Source of the DNA: Antitrichia curtipendula
Lineage: Eukaryota; Streptophyta; Bryopsida; Hypnales; Leucodontaceae
Direction of reading: 5' to 3'
DNA length: 64,000 nucleotides
Assembly (NCBI GenBank): GCA_951230915.1
Contig: OX579635.1
Coordinates: 33,542,001 to 33,606,000 of the forward strand
The notes under the pieces were generated by a model. It saw only the letters and a program-made list of their open reading frames with translations. It searched no databases and was not told where the DNA came from. The translations under genes were made by a program, and so were the position numbers. Shown here in pieces: positions 47,080 through 60,098 of this stretch. The stretch's first letter is position 1; every line of letters starts with the position of its first letter.

Positions 47080-47473
47080 TAAGCTTCAGTATGGGGTACC
47101 AGGATCCCGGCAGTACATCTATGGTGTGCTCTTTTCTTTTTGCTAAATTTCAGACCAAACAAACAAATCAACAAAAAATTGTTGCCACGGTCTGCTAAAA
47201 ATCTTAAGAATCCTTTGGTGAAAAATATCAATTTCATATTTCCCTTTGCCATCAAAAAATTAAAATTTAATGACCCAAATGAATCAAGGATTTGCTTCAA
47301 TGACATTTGCAAGAATGAGGGTTGATGATGTTGTTTACATATTGAAATTAATTGTTCACTATGAATCTTCAAAGGACATGGGATAATTTGAAAATGAAAG
47401 CTTTATTGCTTATTGTAAATTATGTTTGATGTAGAATTTCATAACTCATTTAGTTGTACTAGAATAACTTTTT

Positions 47474-47744
47474 TCAAAAAACTTTGAACTAAAAAACGTT
47501 GGTAAATCAATCTAAAATTCACCTCCAAAGATCCGTTTGGGATTTTAATCATCCAATTAAAAGTTACGGACAAGATTTAGAGAGGATGTTTGAAAATGTC
47601 AAAGAAAATGTCGCTTCCAACCTCTCTTTGAAATTTGTCCATAACTTTTGATTGAAGTCTCAAAATCTCAAACAGACTTTTGGAGATGAAATTTTACTTG
47701 ATTTTTCAACTTTTTTCAGTTCAAAAGTTTTTTGAAAAACGTTA
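47474..47744. repeat. foldback with ~125-bp arms
   Basis: The left arm (CAAAAAACTTTGAACTAAAA, then ACCTCCAAAGATCCGTTTGG) pairs with the right arm (CCATAACTTTTGATTGAAG, AACAGACTTTTGGAGATGA, TTCAAAAGTTTTTTGAAAAA). One arm and the following 150 bp recur at about 48837-49066 (CATCTCCAAAAATCCGTTTG; TTTACATATCCTACATGGAT), so it belongs to a dispersed family. Confidence 0.6.
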
Positions 47745-48836
47745 TTTTTTTATGCCTAAATGAAGTCTGAAATTCTCCTTTAAACACACTTCCTCATTTT
47801 GATTTATCTATGAGCGGTTCAAGAGCTCCTACTAATTTTAATTTACATATCCCACATGGATTGTTTCACCTCCTACCTCCCCATATGTGTATAACAGCTT
47901 GATTTCAAAACTAACAATGCAAATCATGAATGCCTTTCAAAAGTGAAGTGAAGAAATTATGTTGTTGTATCTAATTTTCTCTAGGAATTGAATATTTTTT
48001 TCAATTTTTTATTATTATTGACCCAATCATGTGTAACTACAATCCACTAACTTTACACAATGCTATCATTGCAATTTTGACTATTGTTAATACATGTCCT
48101 TGTAGTTATTGATGGATGTGGAATATTCCACATCCTATCATCTTGAGGATGAAATGGTGTGAAATATTCTACACCATTCCGTCCAAGGTAGGGCACTCCT
48201 TCCTATGTTATGAGGCTTGAATGATACTTTTAATTATTACTTCAATACCCTCTCATTGCCTTGTGTTTCACCCTTGATAATTTTTATTTGCCATCTATGA
48301 TCAAATCTGGAAAATTTTAATTCATATTTGCAATTTGCGTCCCGGACCCAAATTAGGGGACAATGATTTACATTTATCTTGAGCATGAGCAATGTGGGGG
48401 GCAATCCCTTGGCCAATGCAAGGTGTAATCTTCAACAAAGTGACAAAGCTTCTTACATCCATGAATTTGGATGAGATTGCATACTAAACATTTTTATCAT
48501 TGTCCATTGTCCTGGAGACACATCTACTAAGAAATTTCTATGATTATTAGGGTTAGTCACACCTCTTTCAAGAAGCAAATTTCCTTGAAGAATGCAAAGT
48601 TGGTGAGAGAAAAGAAGAGCCAATGGAGAGCCGTTGTGCAAGAAGAAGATGTGACACCCCTTTTGAATATAAGTAGCATGGAAAATTTTCTTGGAGAACA
48701 AGATTCATTGTCATAAATGTTGTGATAGATGTGCAAGTAGCACGGAATGCAAGTGGTGAAAAACTCATACATCCACATTTTCAAAAAATAAAAATAAAAA
48801 TTGGACAGAAGTAGAAAAATTGTGAAATTATGTTAT

Positions 48837-49066
48837 GTTTCATCTCCAAAAATCCGTTTGGAATTTTGAGCCTCCTATCAAAAGTTATGAACAAATTTTA
48901 AAGAGGATGTTGGAAAATGTCAAAGAAATTGTCTAAAATTGTACTTCAAACACAATTCCTACTTTGGACTTAACTATGTGCGGTTTAGAAACTACAAATT
49001 CTAATTTACATATCCTACATGGATTACTCTACCTTCTGCCACCCCATGTGGATATAAAGAGATTCT
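48837..49066. repeat. second copy of the sequence at 47520-47885
   Basis: Shared blocks in order: CATCTCCAAAAATCCGTTTG, AAAAGTTATGAACAAATTT, GAGGATGTTGGAAAATGTCA, TAATTTACATATCCTACATG. Only one foldback arm is present here. Confidence 0.6.
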
Positions 49067-49334
49067 CTTCGCACTAGAAAACTCAAATTAAGGTATCGAT
49101 GCAAATGGCTAGATTGCATTGGAATATTACTCGATGGATTCTTTGGATTTTCAACAATTCCTCTTTCTTTATAGTTACTTGTTGATTTGTATGTTTGGTT
49201 TTAGAATTAGAAATAAAAATGGAACACACCATAAATGTACTGCCACTGCCCCGATACTGATTGAAACTTAAATTAATGATGTGTATGAATTATGTGTTTG
49301 ACAAATCCGGAGAGGAAAAGGCAGTCTCTATGAA

Positions 49335-49485
49335 TGCTAAGATGAAGACACCCATTCCCGTCCCTGTACCCAATTTCGTCGTGATGAACCAAAGGTGCAC
49401 ATTTTGGTAGTAAGAATGTATTCCGGTGGTACATGGTGACGGAATTGGGTACAGGGACGGGGATGGGTGTTTCCACCTTACTGAA
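49335..49485. repeat. foldback with ~40-bp arms
   Basis: ACACCCATTCCCGTCCCTGT followed by ACCCAATTTCGTC is mirrored by GACGGAATTGGGTACAGGGA and CGGGGATGGGTGTTT, with a loop of about 60 bp. Non-coding; a likely miniature element, superfamily unknown. Confidence 0.75.
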
Positions 49486-49650
49486 TGTTATGATGAGGCT
49501 TCTTTCTATAAGCATCTTTTTCTATCACGTGTCTTTTTCTTTGTGTTCTTCAGTCTTTGGAAGTAGATTAAAATAATTTATTTTCATAACCATGCCTCCA
49601 TTATACAATTAGTCAGATTCTGCACCATGACACAATAAGGCACCTTTGTA

Positions 49651-50519
49651 CAGTCGGGTACAGTAATCTTACGAACTGCCTCTTTGAGCCATTCAAAGAT
49701 TTGTACTCAATATATAAACAAAATTGGCATTTTTTGTCTTGTATAATTAATACTCAATTCTTACCCAATCCCAATCAAGCATACCAAATTTCAAGTTCAA
49801 CAAAGTAAAAACTCATTTTTGGTGAATTTTTAAAGTCAATTTTCATGATTTTACATAATATTTTATTGAAAACAATTGGTGATGAATTTTTCTAATTTGA
49901 TTGCATAGATATGTAGGGAATATACATATGCACATCTTCCTTCAACAAGCATTTCCAAAAAGTCTCACAATTCCCTCCATAGGGATTTCAATGTTGGTGT
50001 GACAATGCTCTGATTTTGAAAAATAGTTATTTCTTTACTATAATTAGATTTTTGGCAGAGTAATGATACCATCATGCTCAAATGTACGAAATTAGTTATC
50101 ATGTGAGGAAAAAATAGAAAAATCTAATTACAATAAAAAGATATCTATTTTTCAAAATTTGGGCATTGTCACCCCATTATTGAAATCCCTATGGAGGGAA
50201 TTGTGAGACTTTTTGGAAATGCTTATTGAAGGAAGATGTGCGTATGTATATTCCCTACATATCTATGCAATCGAATTAGAAAAATCCATCACCAATTGTT
50301 TTCAATAAATTATTATGTAAAATCATGAAAATTGACTTAAAAAATTCACCAAAAATGAGTTTTTACTTTCTTGAACTTGAAATTTGGTATGCTTGATTGG
50401 GATTGCGTAAAGATGCCATGATAATTATGCTTATCAAAATATGCCAATTTTAATCCACATTGTAAAAAACAGTTTGAATGGCTCAAGTAGGCAGTTTGTA
50501 AGATTACTGTACCCGACTG
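49651..50519. mobile_element. Tc1/mariner-like foldback element with ~400-bp arms
   Basis: It begins CAGTCGGGTACAGTAATCTT and ends AGATTACTGTACCCGACTG, flanked by TA (49649-49650 and 50520-50521). The two halves are inverted copies of each other nearly to the centre (for example AATATACATATGCACATCTT against AAGATGTGCGTATGTATATT). The centre is near 50080. TA duplication plus CAGT ends is the Tc1/mariner pattern. No transposase remains; the arms are far longer than in Stowaway elements. Confidence 0.8.
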
Positions 50520-50579
50520 TACAATACAATCATGTATTTTGAAACATGTTCATATCCAAATTGTGATTTGATTTGTGCA

Positions 50580-51460
50580 TGATGTGTTCCTTGACTATGT
50601 TATCACCAAAACGCTCAAAACTGCCATTTCTAGTATAAGTACCAAATTTTAGAGAAAAAAATACACTTTTAGACACATGTAACCATAGGATTGTGTAGTA
50701 CAGTGGTTTGAGAAAATGTGGAAAAAAAATTCAGAAATTTTCAACGTACAGATTGCAAGATATTAGTGTTTGAAGTAACTTGGCAAAAAAATAGGCAACT
50801 GCACTTCACAAGGTCACATTTGTATGAAAAAATGCCCCAAATGGTGGGGCTTTGGGGGATTTATTTGTCAAGGCAAGTTGTCTACATGCTTGAAAATTTT
50901 GAGATCATTTAGAATTGTACTAAATATAGGGGGAAAAAATAGTAAGTAGAAAGAAGTAGAGAATGATTCAAAATACAAAATTGTTAAGATATTAGTTATG
51001 GAATTGAAAAATGCCAATCCCAATGGTTGAAACATTGTAATGAACATTCTACATCACATGATTTTATTTTTTCAAAAAATATTGAAAATTGAGTAAAATA
51101 AAGGACTTCACGGTTTATTTTGGAGTAGAGAATCCATAACTGCCTGCAAACTAAGACTCCTCATAACTTTTGACTCATTGATCAAAATGGAATGATTCAA
51201 AGCTTTCCATGTATGTATAAATCTAGAGATCCAATTTGAAATTTTTATTTCTGAAAAAAATGATTTTGAAAATAAAATACAAATTTGGTCATAACTTTTG
51301 AATTCATATTTCCAAATGTCGTAAATTATAGTGCACATGAAAGATATTCCTTGTCCACACCTTCTACTAAAGTTTGGACCAAAAACATAGAAATCTCCAG
51401 TCACACATATTTGCCCCAAAATTTTATGTTGCCAAAAAACGCAGTTTGGTCCTTTAGAAA
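50580..51460. mobile_element. TTAA-family element, decayed ends
   Basis: It shares the internal order of 41315-42249: TTGACTATGTTATCACC, ACTGCCATTTCTAG, GATTGCAAGATATTAG, CTTCACAAGGTCACATTTGT, ending GTTTGGTCCTTTAGAAA before TTAA. The left CCCCTAAAGG has been lost. Confidence 0.65.
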
Positions 51461-51939
51461 TTAAAACTTCCTGCTTTGCATTCTATTTAGTCTCAATAAC
51501 AACTTTCCTAGCAATTAGTGAATCCTCATCCAAGCAGGTTGTAAGGTAATAGGTCCTTAAAGAGACCAAACTTTTTTAATTGCCCATGTAAATGGATCTA
51601 ATATGGTTAATGCAAAACTAAATAATTGATCTTCAAAAGTTTAATACTTGTCTCCTCAAGGTATCTAGACATAATGGAAAGTTGTCGGGAATGAAACTCA
51701 AACTTGAAATGGATGAAAAGGGAAAGGAAAATGCACCCCACCCACCCCATCCAAAAAATTATAAACAAATGAAAATTCATAAATTTTCTATTTTCAATGT
51801 TCCATTTTCAATTAGTAAGGGACATTTTATGAACTCATGTTGCATGCCATTCAAAAACAAGAGGATCACTTTGGAGATACATCATGACCCATTCACAAAA
51901 CCATGCCATGTGATTACTACACCACCTAGTATGAACTAA

Positions 51940-52092
51940 GGGCCTGTTTACACCCAAAATCTTTTGTATTGGAGCCCAAAGAAATGAAGTGTTTTAATTG
52001 GGTCTTCGCTTTGGATCCACAGCCATAGTTTAATCAAAACACTCCATTTCTTTAGGCTCCAACCTCTAGTTTTTGGGGGTTTGAACAGGCCC
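51940..52092. mobile_element. Tourist/Harbinger miniature element
   Basis: A 153-bp foldback beginning GGGCCTGTTTACACCC and ending GGGTTTGAACAGGCCC. TAA flanks both sides (51937-51939 and 52093-52095), as in Tourist elements. The interior pairs well (AATGAAGTGTTTTAATTGGG against its near complement). Confidence 0.85.
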
Positions 52093-52762
52093 TAAAATAG
52101 CGGCCTACTAGCTTTTACTTTCGGAAGTTATAAATGAATGTCCAATATTATTTCAAAAAAATTTGCTTTCGGAAGTGACTGCATCTTTTGAGCTCATTGT
52201 CATTGTGTCATTGTCATTGTCACTGCAGGTTGAATTTTTTCTTTCACTGAAAAATTCATCGACTGCACCAACCAACCCCAATTTTGATTCACGTGGTAAA
52301 GGGTTTGCTTCTGTCTTGGACCTGTTTTTCTTGGCACGAGAAGCTTGCTCCAATTCCAAGCGCATACTGCTTCAATGTCAGGGAACTAGAAAACAAGAAA
52401 TATAAATTGAAGCATGAAACTTGTGGATGGCCGGCAGCCACTGACTACCATAGAGGAATGATTTTTTGATCTCAATGTCCCTAGTGCATAACAACCATTC
52501 AAATCTGGCTGGGGTGAACCGCCCCCCTGGCTCATCCCCAAGGGAAAATGCTGAAATTTTGTATTTGCCACACATGATAAAATTTGCAAATCTTGAATTC
52601 ATATATGCAATCCAGGGCCCCAAATTAGTTTGGAGGAGATTGAAAGATAAATTTACCTAGCACAAAATAGGGGGTCTTTTATTTTGCGTGCACCCTTAGA
52701 ATGACTTTGGGGGACAAGCAAAGGGGTCAGTTCACCATGGCCTTCAATTTGTACAACAATTA

Positions 52763-53035
52763 AGGTAGGCACCCCCCAAAATGGCACCTGACCTTAAAGT
52801 GCCATCTACAGGTTGTGTACATTTCCAAAATCAGTTACGTACCTATTTGGATGGAGCGCTTTCAGAAACAAACTTTGACCCTTGATAACTTTTGTATACG
52901 GTGTCCAAATGCCACATTCTTTGGTGCGTTGGAACCTCCTTTCACTTGCCAACAAGAGTATATTAAAATTTGACCAGTCTAATAGTAGTAACTAGGCTCA
53001 GTAGCAAAAAGTGGCAGTTTTGGGTGTACCCACCT
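52763..53035. mobile_element. TA-flanked miniature element, AGGTGGG family
   Basis: It begins AGGTAGGCACCCCCCAAAAT and ends GTTTTGGGTGTACCCACCT, with TA on both sides (52761-52762, 53036-53037). It shares internal sequence with 61698-61977 (CTTTGACCCTTGATAACTTTTG, GTCCAAATGCCACATTCTTTGG). A further end (AGGTGGGTACCCTTCAAACC) at 53285 begins an inverted partial copy that runs to about 53440. Confidence 0.8.
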
Positions 53036-53093
53036 TAGGTGAGAAACCCATTCTAGGGTGGACACATTACTAATATAAAAATAAATAAAAAAT

Positions 53094-53230
53094 AAGGTGA
53101 GCTTGCCTATTACTACCACCCTTCTCAATTCTGCCCTCAGATACTAACTGGTTACATTTCAAAAGGAAAATGTACAACACATCTACATGAGGGTAGAATT
53201 GAGAAGGGTGGCAACAATGAGCTGGTTTAG
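53094..53230. repeat. foldback between two AGGTGGG elements
   Basis: ACCACCCTTCTCAATTCTGC at about 53116 pairs with TAGAATTGAGAAGGGTGG at about 53193; outer parts GAGCTTGCC and CAACAATGAGCTGG pair loosely. Non-coding. Confidence 0.65.
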
Positions 53231-53449
53231 CTTATATATTGGGTGAAGCACATGATTGTGCTTCCTTGCACCTGAAAGACCTAAGGTGGGTACCCTTCAA
53301 ACCGACATTTTTTGTCATGATGTTGAGTTATTAGGGTTAGACTGACCAAATTTTCATTGATTTTCTTGTTGGAATGTGAAAGGAGGTCCCAACGTACCAA
53401 CATTTGGGTATTGTATGCAAAAATTATGAAGGGTATTGAAAGTTTTTTT

Positions 53450-55019
53450 TGGTGGATGTTCTAAAATCATCTTTTCAACATATGTACGGATTGCTTTGGG
53501 AGATGTATACAAAGTGATGATGGCATTTTCAGGTAGGATGCTCAAACTTCCCTTCTTCTACAAACTTCTTCATCTCCCCAAACATGAAACATACACAAGC
53601 AACGTGCTAATGCACTTCAACAAAACAAATCTTCACAAAAGGTAGCACTTGTCATATTAGAATAGAAGATTGCTTCTTTTTATGACATCATACATCTATA
53701 AAAAAAATATTTTTTAGTCAAAAGGATTTAAATTTGAGGTATGAAATGCAAAAAGGCAATGTCAAGGATATTAACCCCTAAAGGATGGAGCTCATGATCA
53801 TGTATATAGTCAAACTTGAAAATCCCTCACTCTTGATCCCATTTCTTCGCTATTTATGAATGATTTTTTTTGGTTTCATTTTTCAAAGATGAGATCAAAT
53901 GTCTGAAATATGTCATATAATTTTCATAAATTTTTAAAAAGAATTTCAAATTACTACAAAATTTAAGAAAATAACTTGAAGAAAACTCATATGCATGATA
54001 TGTTAAGAAAAATTGAAAATTTCAGAGTAGAAGTACATTAAAATGTAGAACATTATGAAATAATTTTTTTGTGCCACTCCATATTTAGAAACGTGGTTAC
54101 AAATCCTCAATTTCAAACTTCAGTGAAATGCTTCGTTTAAGGATTTAAAAAAAAAATTCAACTAGAATAGATATTGCACTTCAAAAGCTATTTTAATAGT
54201 TTTGCTCTAAAGCAAAAGAAAACATTTTAAATGTCAAACTCAAATTTTAAGGAAAAGAAATTCAAAGTATTGAAATACACTATATTGTATACCATTTTTT
54301 TGGCAAACTATTCCATATAAAATATATATAAAAAAACTAAAATAGTTTGAACTTAAGTCAATGATGTGAATGTGACATCAAAAAAATTGCTCACAAAAAA
54401 TTGGACGATAATCATTCATTCTTCAATATGCACAAAACTTGTTTGACAATACAAAACATCCTTGGCATCTTTCCAAAGTTAAAACCTATAAGGACTTGTT
54501 CTAGTCTATTACATTGCCCATGTTATCAACAACAAGCCATTTATTTGGCATGGCATTAAAGTGGTCATATGAAGTGGGCTATGTAGGTGAATTTACGCTT
54601 GGAAAAAACGCTTAGAATTTTTTTATTTGCTACTCATGCTGAAATTTTAAAATTTAAAATTCTTATTTGGAAAAAGAAGCCCCTAATCAGCTACACAAAT
54701 TAGTGAAATTAGGTTGCCCTACACTAATTTCTTGACATTTGACACTATATCAAATTTTATTGTTATTGTACAAAGATACACTACTTTTGAATTAGATTTT
54801 GTTGCAATTGGGACTCATGAACCTCCATGTGTACGAATGAAATTACATGTAGAAATGTTAGTTGCCTTTGATGGCTCGTAAAATAACTTTCTCAAGGTAA
54901 AAGGCAACCCAATTTCACTACTTACTGGAGGAGAAGTAAAAAAATCAATACTAACCTAAGACAAAATAGGGAGCAATTTTTTACAATTTCCTTGCGGAAC
55001 ACACAATTCACCCTACAGG
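53450..55019. other. intergenic, no gene seen
   Basis: AT-rich. A lone TTAA-family left end (TTAACCCCTAAAGGATGG) is at about 53772 with no partner found. The dispersed word TTTATTTGCTACTCATGCTG lies near 54623. Confidence 0.45.
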
Positions 55020-55411
55020 GCCTAGGGTAGGGCCGACCTCATTCCGACCAGGGACCTATTTTTGTTATATAGGTTACTCTCTTTCCAATCAACAGGAGAA
55101 AAGCAATGATTAATTATGGCACATTTTCCAACGCAATCGTGGCACATTACGATTGGCTGCAGTCTTGGTTGATTTTGCAATCAACTTGTGGTTGGAAATG
55201 GGAAGACCTATGTGACAAGAATAGGTCACACAAAATTCTCAACTAAAAAATTCACAATAATTATGTTTTGAGAAATAAAATCCTGAAAAAAAATATTTCA
55301 ATCCCTCTAAACTCTATTTCTATACATGGGAAAATTTCTCCACTGAATCAGTCTGTGCTCCAAATATGTGTAATTGCTTATTTGGTCGGAATGAGGTCGG
55401 CTACCTTACTT
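55020..55411. mobile_element. inverted-repeat element
   Basis: GGTAGGGCCGACCTCATTCC near 55026 is mirrored by GGAATGAGGTCGGCTACC near 55388, giving ends of about 24 bp some 390 bp apart. Non-coding; the target duplication could not be settled. Confidence 0.65.
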
Positions 55412-56049
55412 CGCATGACCACTTTCACACATCTCGCATTTATTCACACGCACTCAATTGGCAAGTGGTGTAAGCATGACATGGCAAAAATGTCCCATGC
55501 CTGCAACCTTCTCCCATGACAGAAGTCACAGAACAGAACAACAATTATTTTTGAAGAACAGAAAAAATGCATTTGTTGGCAGCATGTCATTGAATTAAAT
55601 TGGGAGGGACGTCTGTGTGAGTTATGAGCTTGTTGTTTTTTCTTGTCAGAGCTAGTGTAATTTCAGCAGCAAAAGAAACACTGTCTGGCAGTGGCAGTGG
55701 CAGAGGTATTTTCTTCAATACCTAATAAGTTAGGATATTCAAATTGCATGGCTTTCAAAGAAAACAAAGTGACCAACAAAACTGAAAGAAAAAACAAACT
55801 TGCAGATGTTCAGGAATTTGTCTTAAAAACCATGCGCATGGAGAGACATACTTCACTTGGTACCATGCAGAGATTGAAGCTCCTCGGTACTCAGAAGCTA
55901 AGGTAACACAGGGCTTTCTTTTTTGGCAAAATTTTGCCAGACTGTCAGAAATCTGACCACTCTGGCTTCGTCCCTCCAAAAACTGGCCACTGAAGTGAAG
56001 CCAGCAGGGGGGACACGGGTCCCCTCCAAAAGCCCTGAGGTAACAAGTT

Positions 56050-56338
56050 CAAAAATTGCCCACCTAAGAGTTGAAACTGAATTTTGGGGAGGCGAAGCTT
56101 CTTTGAAATTAATTTTTAGTAAATTGTCCTTTAAAGACAAGTGGAATTGGCATCTAACCCAAGTCGTTTTATATTTTTGGAGCTTCATGGAATTAGTTAT
56201 AAGATTTTGAAGTTGAAATGATATAGGATTCTGAAATTGCCCACCTCCTAAAATGTACATTGTTTGTACATTGCTGAAGGCTATGAAAAAGAAACATGTA
56301 CACATTGTGTACATTTGAGGATGTGGGCAATTTTTGAG
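56050..56338. mobile_element. inverted-repeat element
   Basis: CAAAAATTGCCCACCTAAGA at 56051 is mirrored by GGATGTGGGCAATTTTTG ending near 56336. A second, inner GAAATTGCCCACCTCCTAAA lies at about 56234, so a nested or duplicated right half is likely. Confidence 0.55.
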
Positions 56339-56863
56339 CCTGTGCGATTTTAGAGCCCTATAGTCATTGTTGTCAAAGAGACTCCACTGTCAAATGCAAA
56401 TTTGAAGCCCTCCAGTGCATCCTTGTCCTCGACAAACTTCTCATCATGTACATGAAGGTCTCACTTGGCACTCAGGTGCCGAAATTGAATTTCCATGTCA
56501 CATTCTAAGGGGGCGATGTCACTTCAAACCATTCACAAGATGACATGTGACATTTAAAAAAATACAAGATGACTTAATTTCTGCCAAATTTGACCTTCAC
56601 ATAGGGTATGAGGAAGACATGCAAACTCCAGCCTCTGAGTCCTAGTGGAGGTACATGCCATGCATCCAAAGTATATATTTCCCCCCAAAGGACCGAATGA
56701 TTGTTGAACGTACTTAGGTGATTTCAGATAGGTGAATAGGAAGTCATTTTTTAACGGATGTTCTTCAAATTTTGACACAAGGTGGATATTCTAACTACCA
56801 TTCTCAAGAAAAAATTTGGGCAAATCCAATAAGTAGATCACTACTCAAAAAAGCCTCAACTAC

Positions 56864-58909
56864 TTGTGTAATTTTGGGCAGCTAGGGGGCAGAGGCTTGG
56901 GGATGCCTAGGCTGGAAAATTTGATGGCCAAGGTAGGTGGAAAGAAGACATACTACTCAATAGCGAAGAGAGTCATTTTTGTGCAGACCAAAAATTTTAC
57001 TCCAAAAAGGGCCCAAAGTTTGCAAGCCCTGTTGGGTGCAGATGAAAAAAAGCTTTTGAACCTTTTAATCATTCAATTTGCTCAATCAAAAGGGCTAGAA
57101 AATTATCTACACATTGAAAAAATATTTTATTTTTGTGCAGTTGAAGTTTCAAAAAAAGTTTCAATTTTCATATTGGATCAACATACCAAAAAATCAGAAG
57201 ATGCATCTGGAATCTTAGAATAAATCAAATTCAAGTACCAACCTTAAACCAAAGAAAAACTTGAAAACTTAGATTCCCTTTGAGAAAAATGTCATATCTC
57301 ATGCAAGCCTGTAAATGGTCAAACCAAGCATAGACACTATAATGACTTTGAAAATAGTCATAATTAATCCAATAGTAAGAACTTGCATTGTGTTTTATTT
57401 GCTCTTACAACAACCAAACATATTCAAAATTAATTATTCACCTTATTTACATATCTAAAATCAATGATTATTTGTAAGGTTTATCCCTTTAATGTCTAAG
57501 AAGCCCAAATTGGGTCTCACATTTTTTAAGCAATTTTGAAGACTTTACATGGGATTTTAAAATTTATTTTAATAATTATTTATTTAAACCAACGCATGCA
57601 ATATTCTTCACTCAAGTAATGATATAATAAAATTTTCCAGTCCATTTGATTGAGCGTCACTATATGTTTAACTGCCGTCTCTAAAATCTTGGAAAATCCT
57701 AAGAAGTAAATAGATGTGATTACAAGGATATACCACATTTGAACATCAGACCCTAGTGTTGGTATTAGATGCATCTATAGTCACCTCTTTAAAAATTCAC
57801 AACGTATACTTACAATGTCCAAAAAATACATTTGAAATTGCATTGGAATTAATTTTTTTCTTGCTAGTAGGGTCCAATAATTTGTTGGATGTCTATTAAT
57901 AGACATCATGTCCAAAACCTTTAAATTGATGGTTATGGGTGCTGCTACCTTATTCTCATTTCACAAATAAATAAAAAGCGAGATTGATTGACATGATGAT
58001 TGTATTAAAATGATTGAAATCAATATTTTGACTACTAATTGCATAATTTCTTCACACGTATTGCTATGCCCCTCCCAAACTTGAGAGCACAAGCCCGGAG
58101 CCTTTTATGAGGTAAACCAATCCATTTCCATTCACTGCGTAACTCCATAATCCTATTTTTGGCCCCAATTTCATCCAACCCATCCTCCAAATCTATTCAT
58201 TTTTTGACAAAATTATTGCATTAATGCCGACAAGGGATAGCATGTCAATCCTTTAATAGTGAATATTTAAGTACCATTAGATACATAGGAGAGTAGTTAT
58301 GGGTTGTTTATAGGATGTTCATGGTTCCACTATGTGAGCAATCTTGTAATTTCAAGGCAGACGACTTCAAAAATCCACAAAAATTACTATTTTATCAAAA
58401 TAAATAAATTCTACTTGGGTTTGATTTGTGAATCAAGCACTTACTTATGAAAAAAATGTGACCGCTTGGAATTGGCCCAAAAATATTAAGATTGCTCATT
58501 AGGGTGGTAATAGCTTGTCTACCTTAGTATAGGAGTCAAAACTCTACTACCAATTGTAAAAGAATCTCAGTTCCTTTTGGTTCCATTGCACAATTTGCAC
58601 TGAAAACTCACTAGCTTTCAATTCTAAACAATATGCATAGGGTAATTACCAAGGTAGAGGGAATTTTGAAAATAAACAAGTTGATGAGGAAGGCGAAGCC
58701 TGAAGAGGAATGCATGTTTATTTTTAGAATTCTTGACAATGAAAACATTGCGTAACATAAATGTCTATCTAAAAATGGATGAAATATGTAATAGATGAAT
58801 GAATTTTTTTAAATCATCACTTCCGTTTTATGCATCATGAGGGGATTATAGGGAATAGTCTTCCCGCAAAATGAATGGAATATATATTAGCAGGGTTTTT
58901 ACGCATTAA
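56864..58909. other. intergenic, no gene supported
   Basis: A 119-codon open stretch at 56864-57223 has no recognisable domain and low coding character. A short palindrome (GGATGTCTATTAATAGACAT) is at about 57885. Otherwise the sequence is AT-rich. Confidence 0.4.
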
Positions 58910-59885
58910 CCCTTCATTGCTTAAGGCATGTTTGAATTCAAAAACATCATTGCTTTTAAAGTATTATAGATCTAAATGTCACTTAGTTATAGAGATCTCA
59001 ACCATACAATCTTGTAGTGTATATGTTATAAATGGCATGAATCAAATTTGATCATTTGGCTATGTAGATTGCAAGATTATGATGTTTTAGTGTTGAAAAA
59101 AATGCTGAAATTTTCCTAGCAACACATTTGGAGGTGAAATTCAATTTCTAAATCTACTCAAATGAAAAAACTTTAAACTATAAAGTGATTCAAAACCAAC
59201 ATACAAACACATTGGTGAAAGAAAATACCATTGAATTGACTTACTGTATCTATAAAATGACTTTCAAATGTTAAAAAAATAGCAAGAAAAGTTGCAAAAA
59301 ACACGTCTAAGGCTGAACCTACTACTACTAAAATGCTTCTTGGTCACTCATAACTTTCTTGATTGATATGAAATTTTAGCTACATAAACTACACTAGTAT
59401 GCACAAATTTTCAAATTTTATATATATTGGAAACTAACATTGTATGAAGAAGAGACAAGCCGCCAAATTCATTGTAATTCAAAAATGTCGAGATTTTGAA
59501 TTTCGAATTGCTTCCTAACATTGAAAACAACTTGGACTGACATGAAAATTTTACCACAATAACTAGACTTCAAGGGGAACATAATCCAACAAATTTTTAT
59601 TGAAAATGAAGATTGGATGAAGGGGATATAAGTGCCTAGAGTTGAAGCCTTCAAATGCAGTTTGGTGAACTCAAATTGAACTTGTGAAACTTTGATTGGC
59701 TTCCAAAAAATATTTACATCTTGGATTGATCTGAAAATTTTATCTCTCAAACTAGAAAAAAAAACATAACTTTTGTAACAATTTTTTTTTATTGAATTTG
59801 GACATTGAATGCAAAAGTTAGAGTACTTTGAATTGGACTTTGAAATTATGTGAAGACAATTTTGGTCCCCTTAGGTAATGAAGGG
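58910..59885. mobile_element. TTAA-bounded element, diverged member (976 bp)
   Basis: It begins CCCTTCATTGCTTAAGG after TTAA (58906-58909) and ends CCTTAGGTAATGAAGGG before TTAA (59886-59889). The ends are perfect inverted repeats over most of 17 bp. No transposase. Confidence 0.75.
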
Positions 59886-60098
59886 TTAATCACTCAATAA
59901 TCAATTGTGTACCGACCGGTTTGGAAATCTTGGGCACTTGGCATCTTTGTGGTAAAATTTGGCAGTACGCAAACAATCAGTGTTTGGGATATTCTTTGAG
60001 CGGCTTTACCAGCTCTCATCCTCAACCAGTGTGCCATGTGCCAATGCCCCAGTACAATTAAAATAAATAAAAGTACGAGTAATTTTCTACTATTTTAA

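Noticed and set aside
52153..52365. Charged minus-strand frame (70 codons) as a gene fragment
   Set aside because: Protein-like composition but no recognisable domain and no neighbouring exons; left unannotated.
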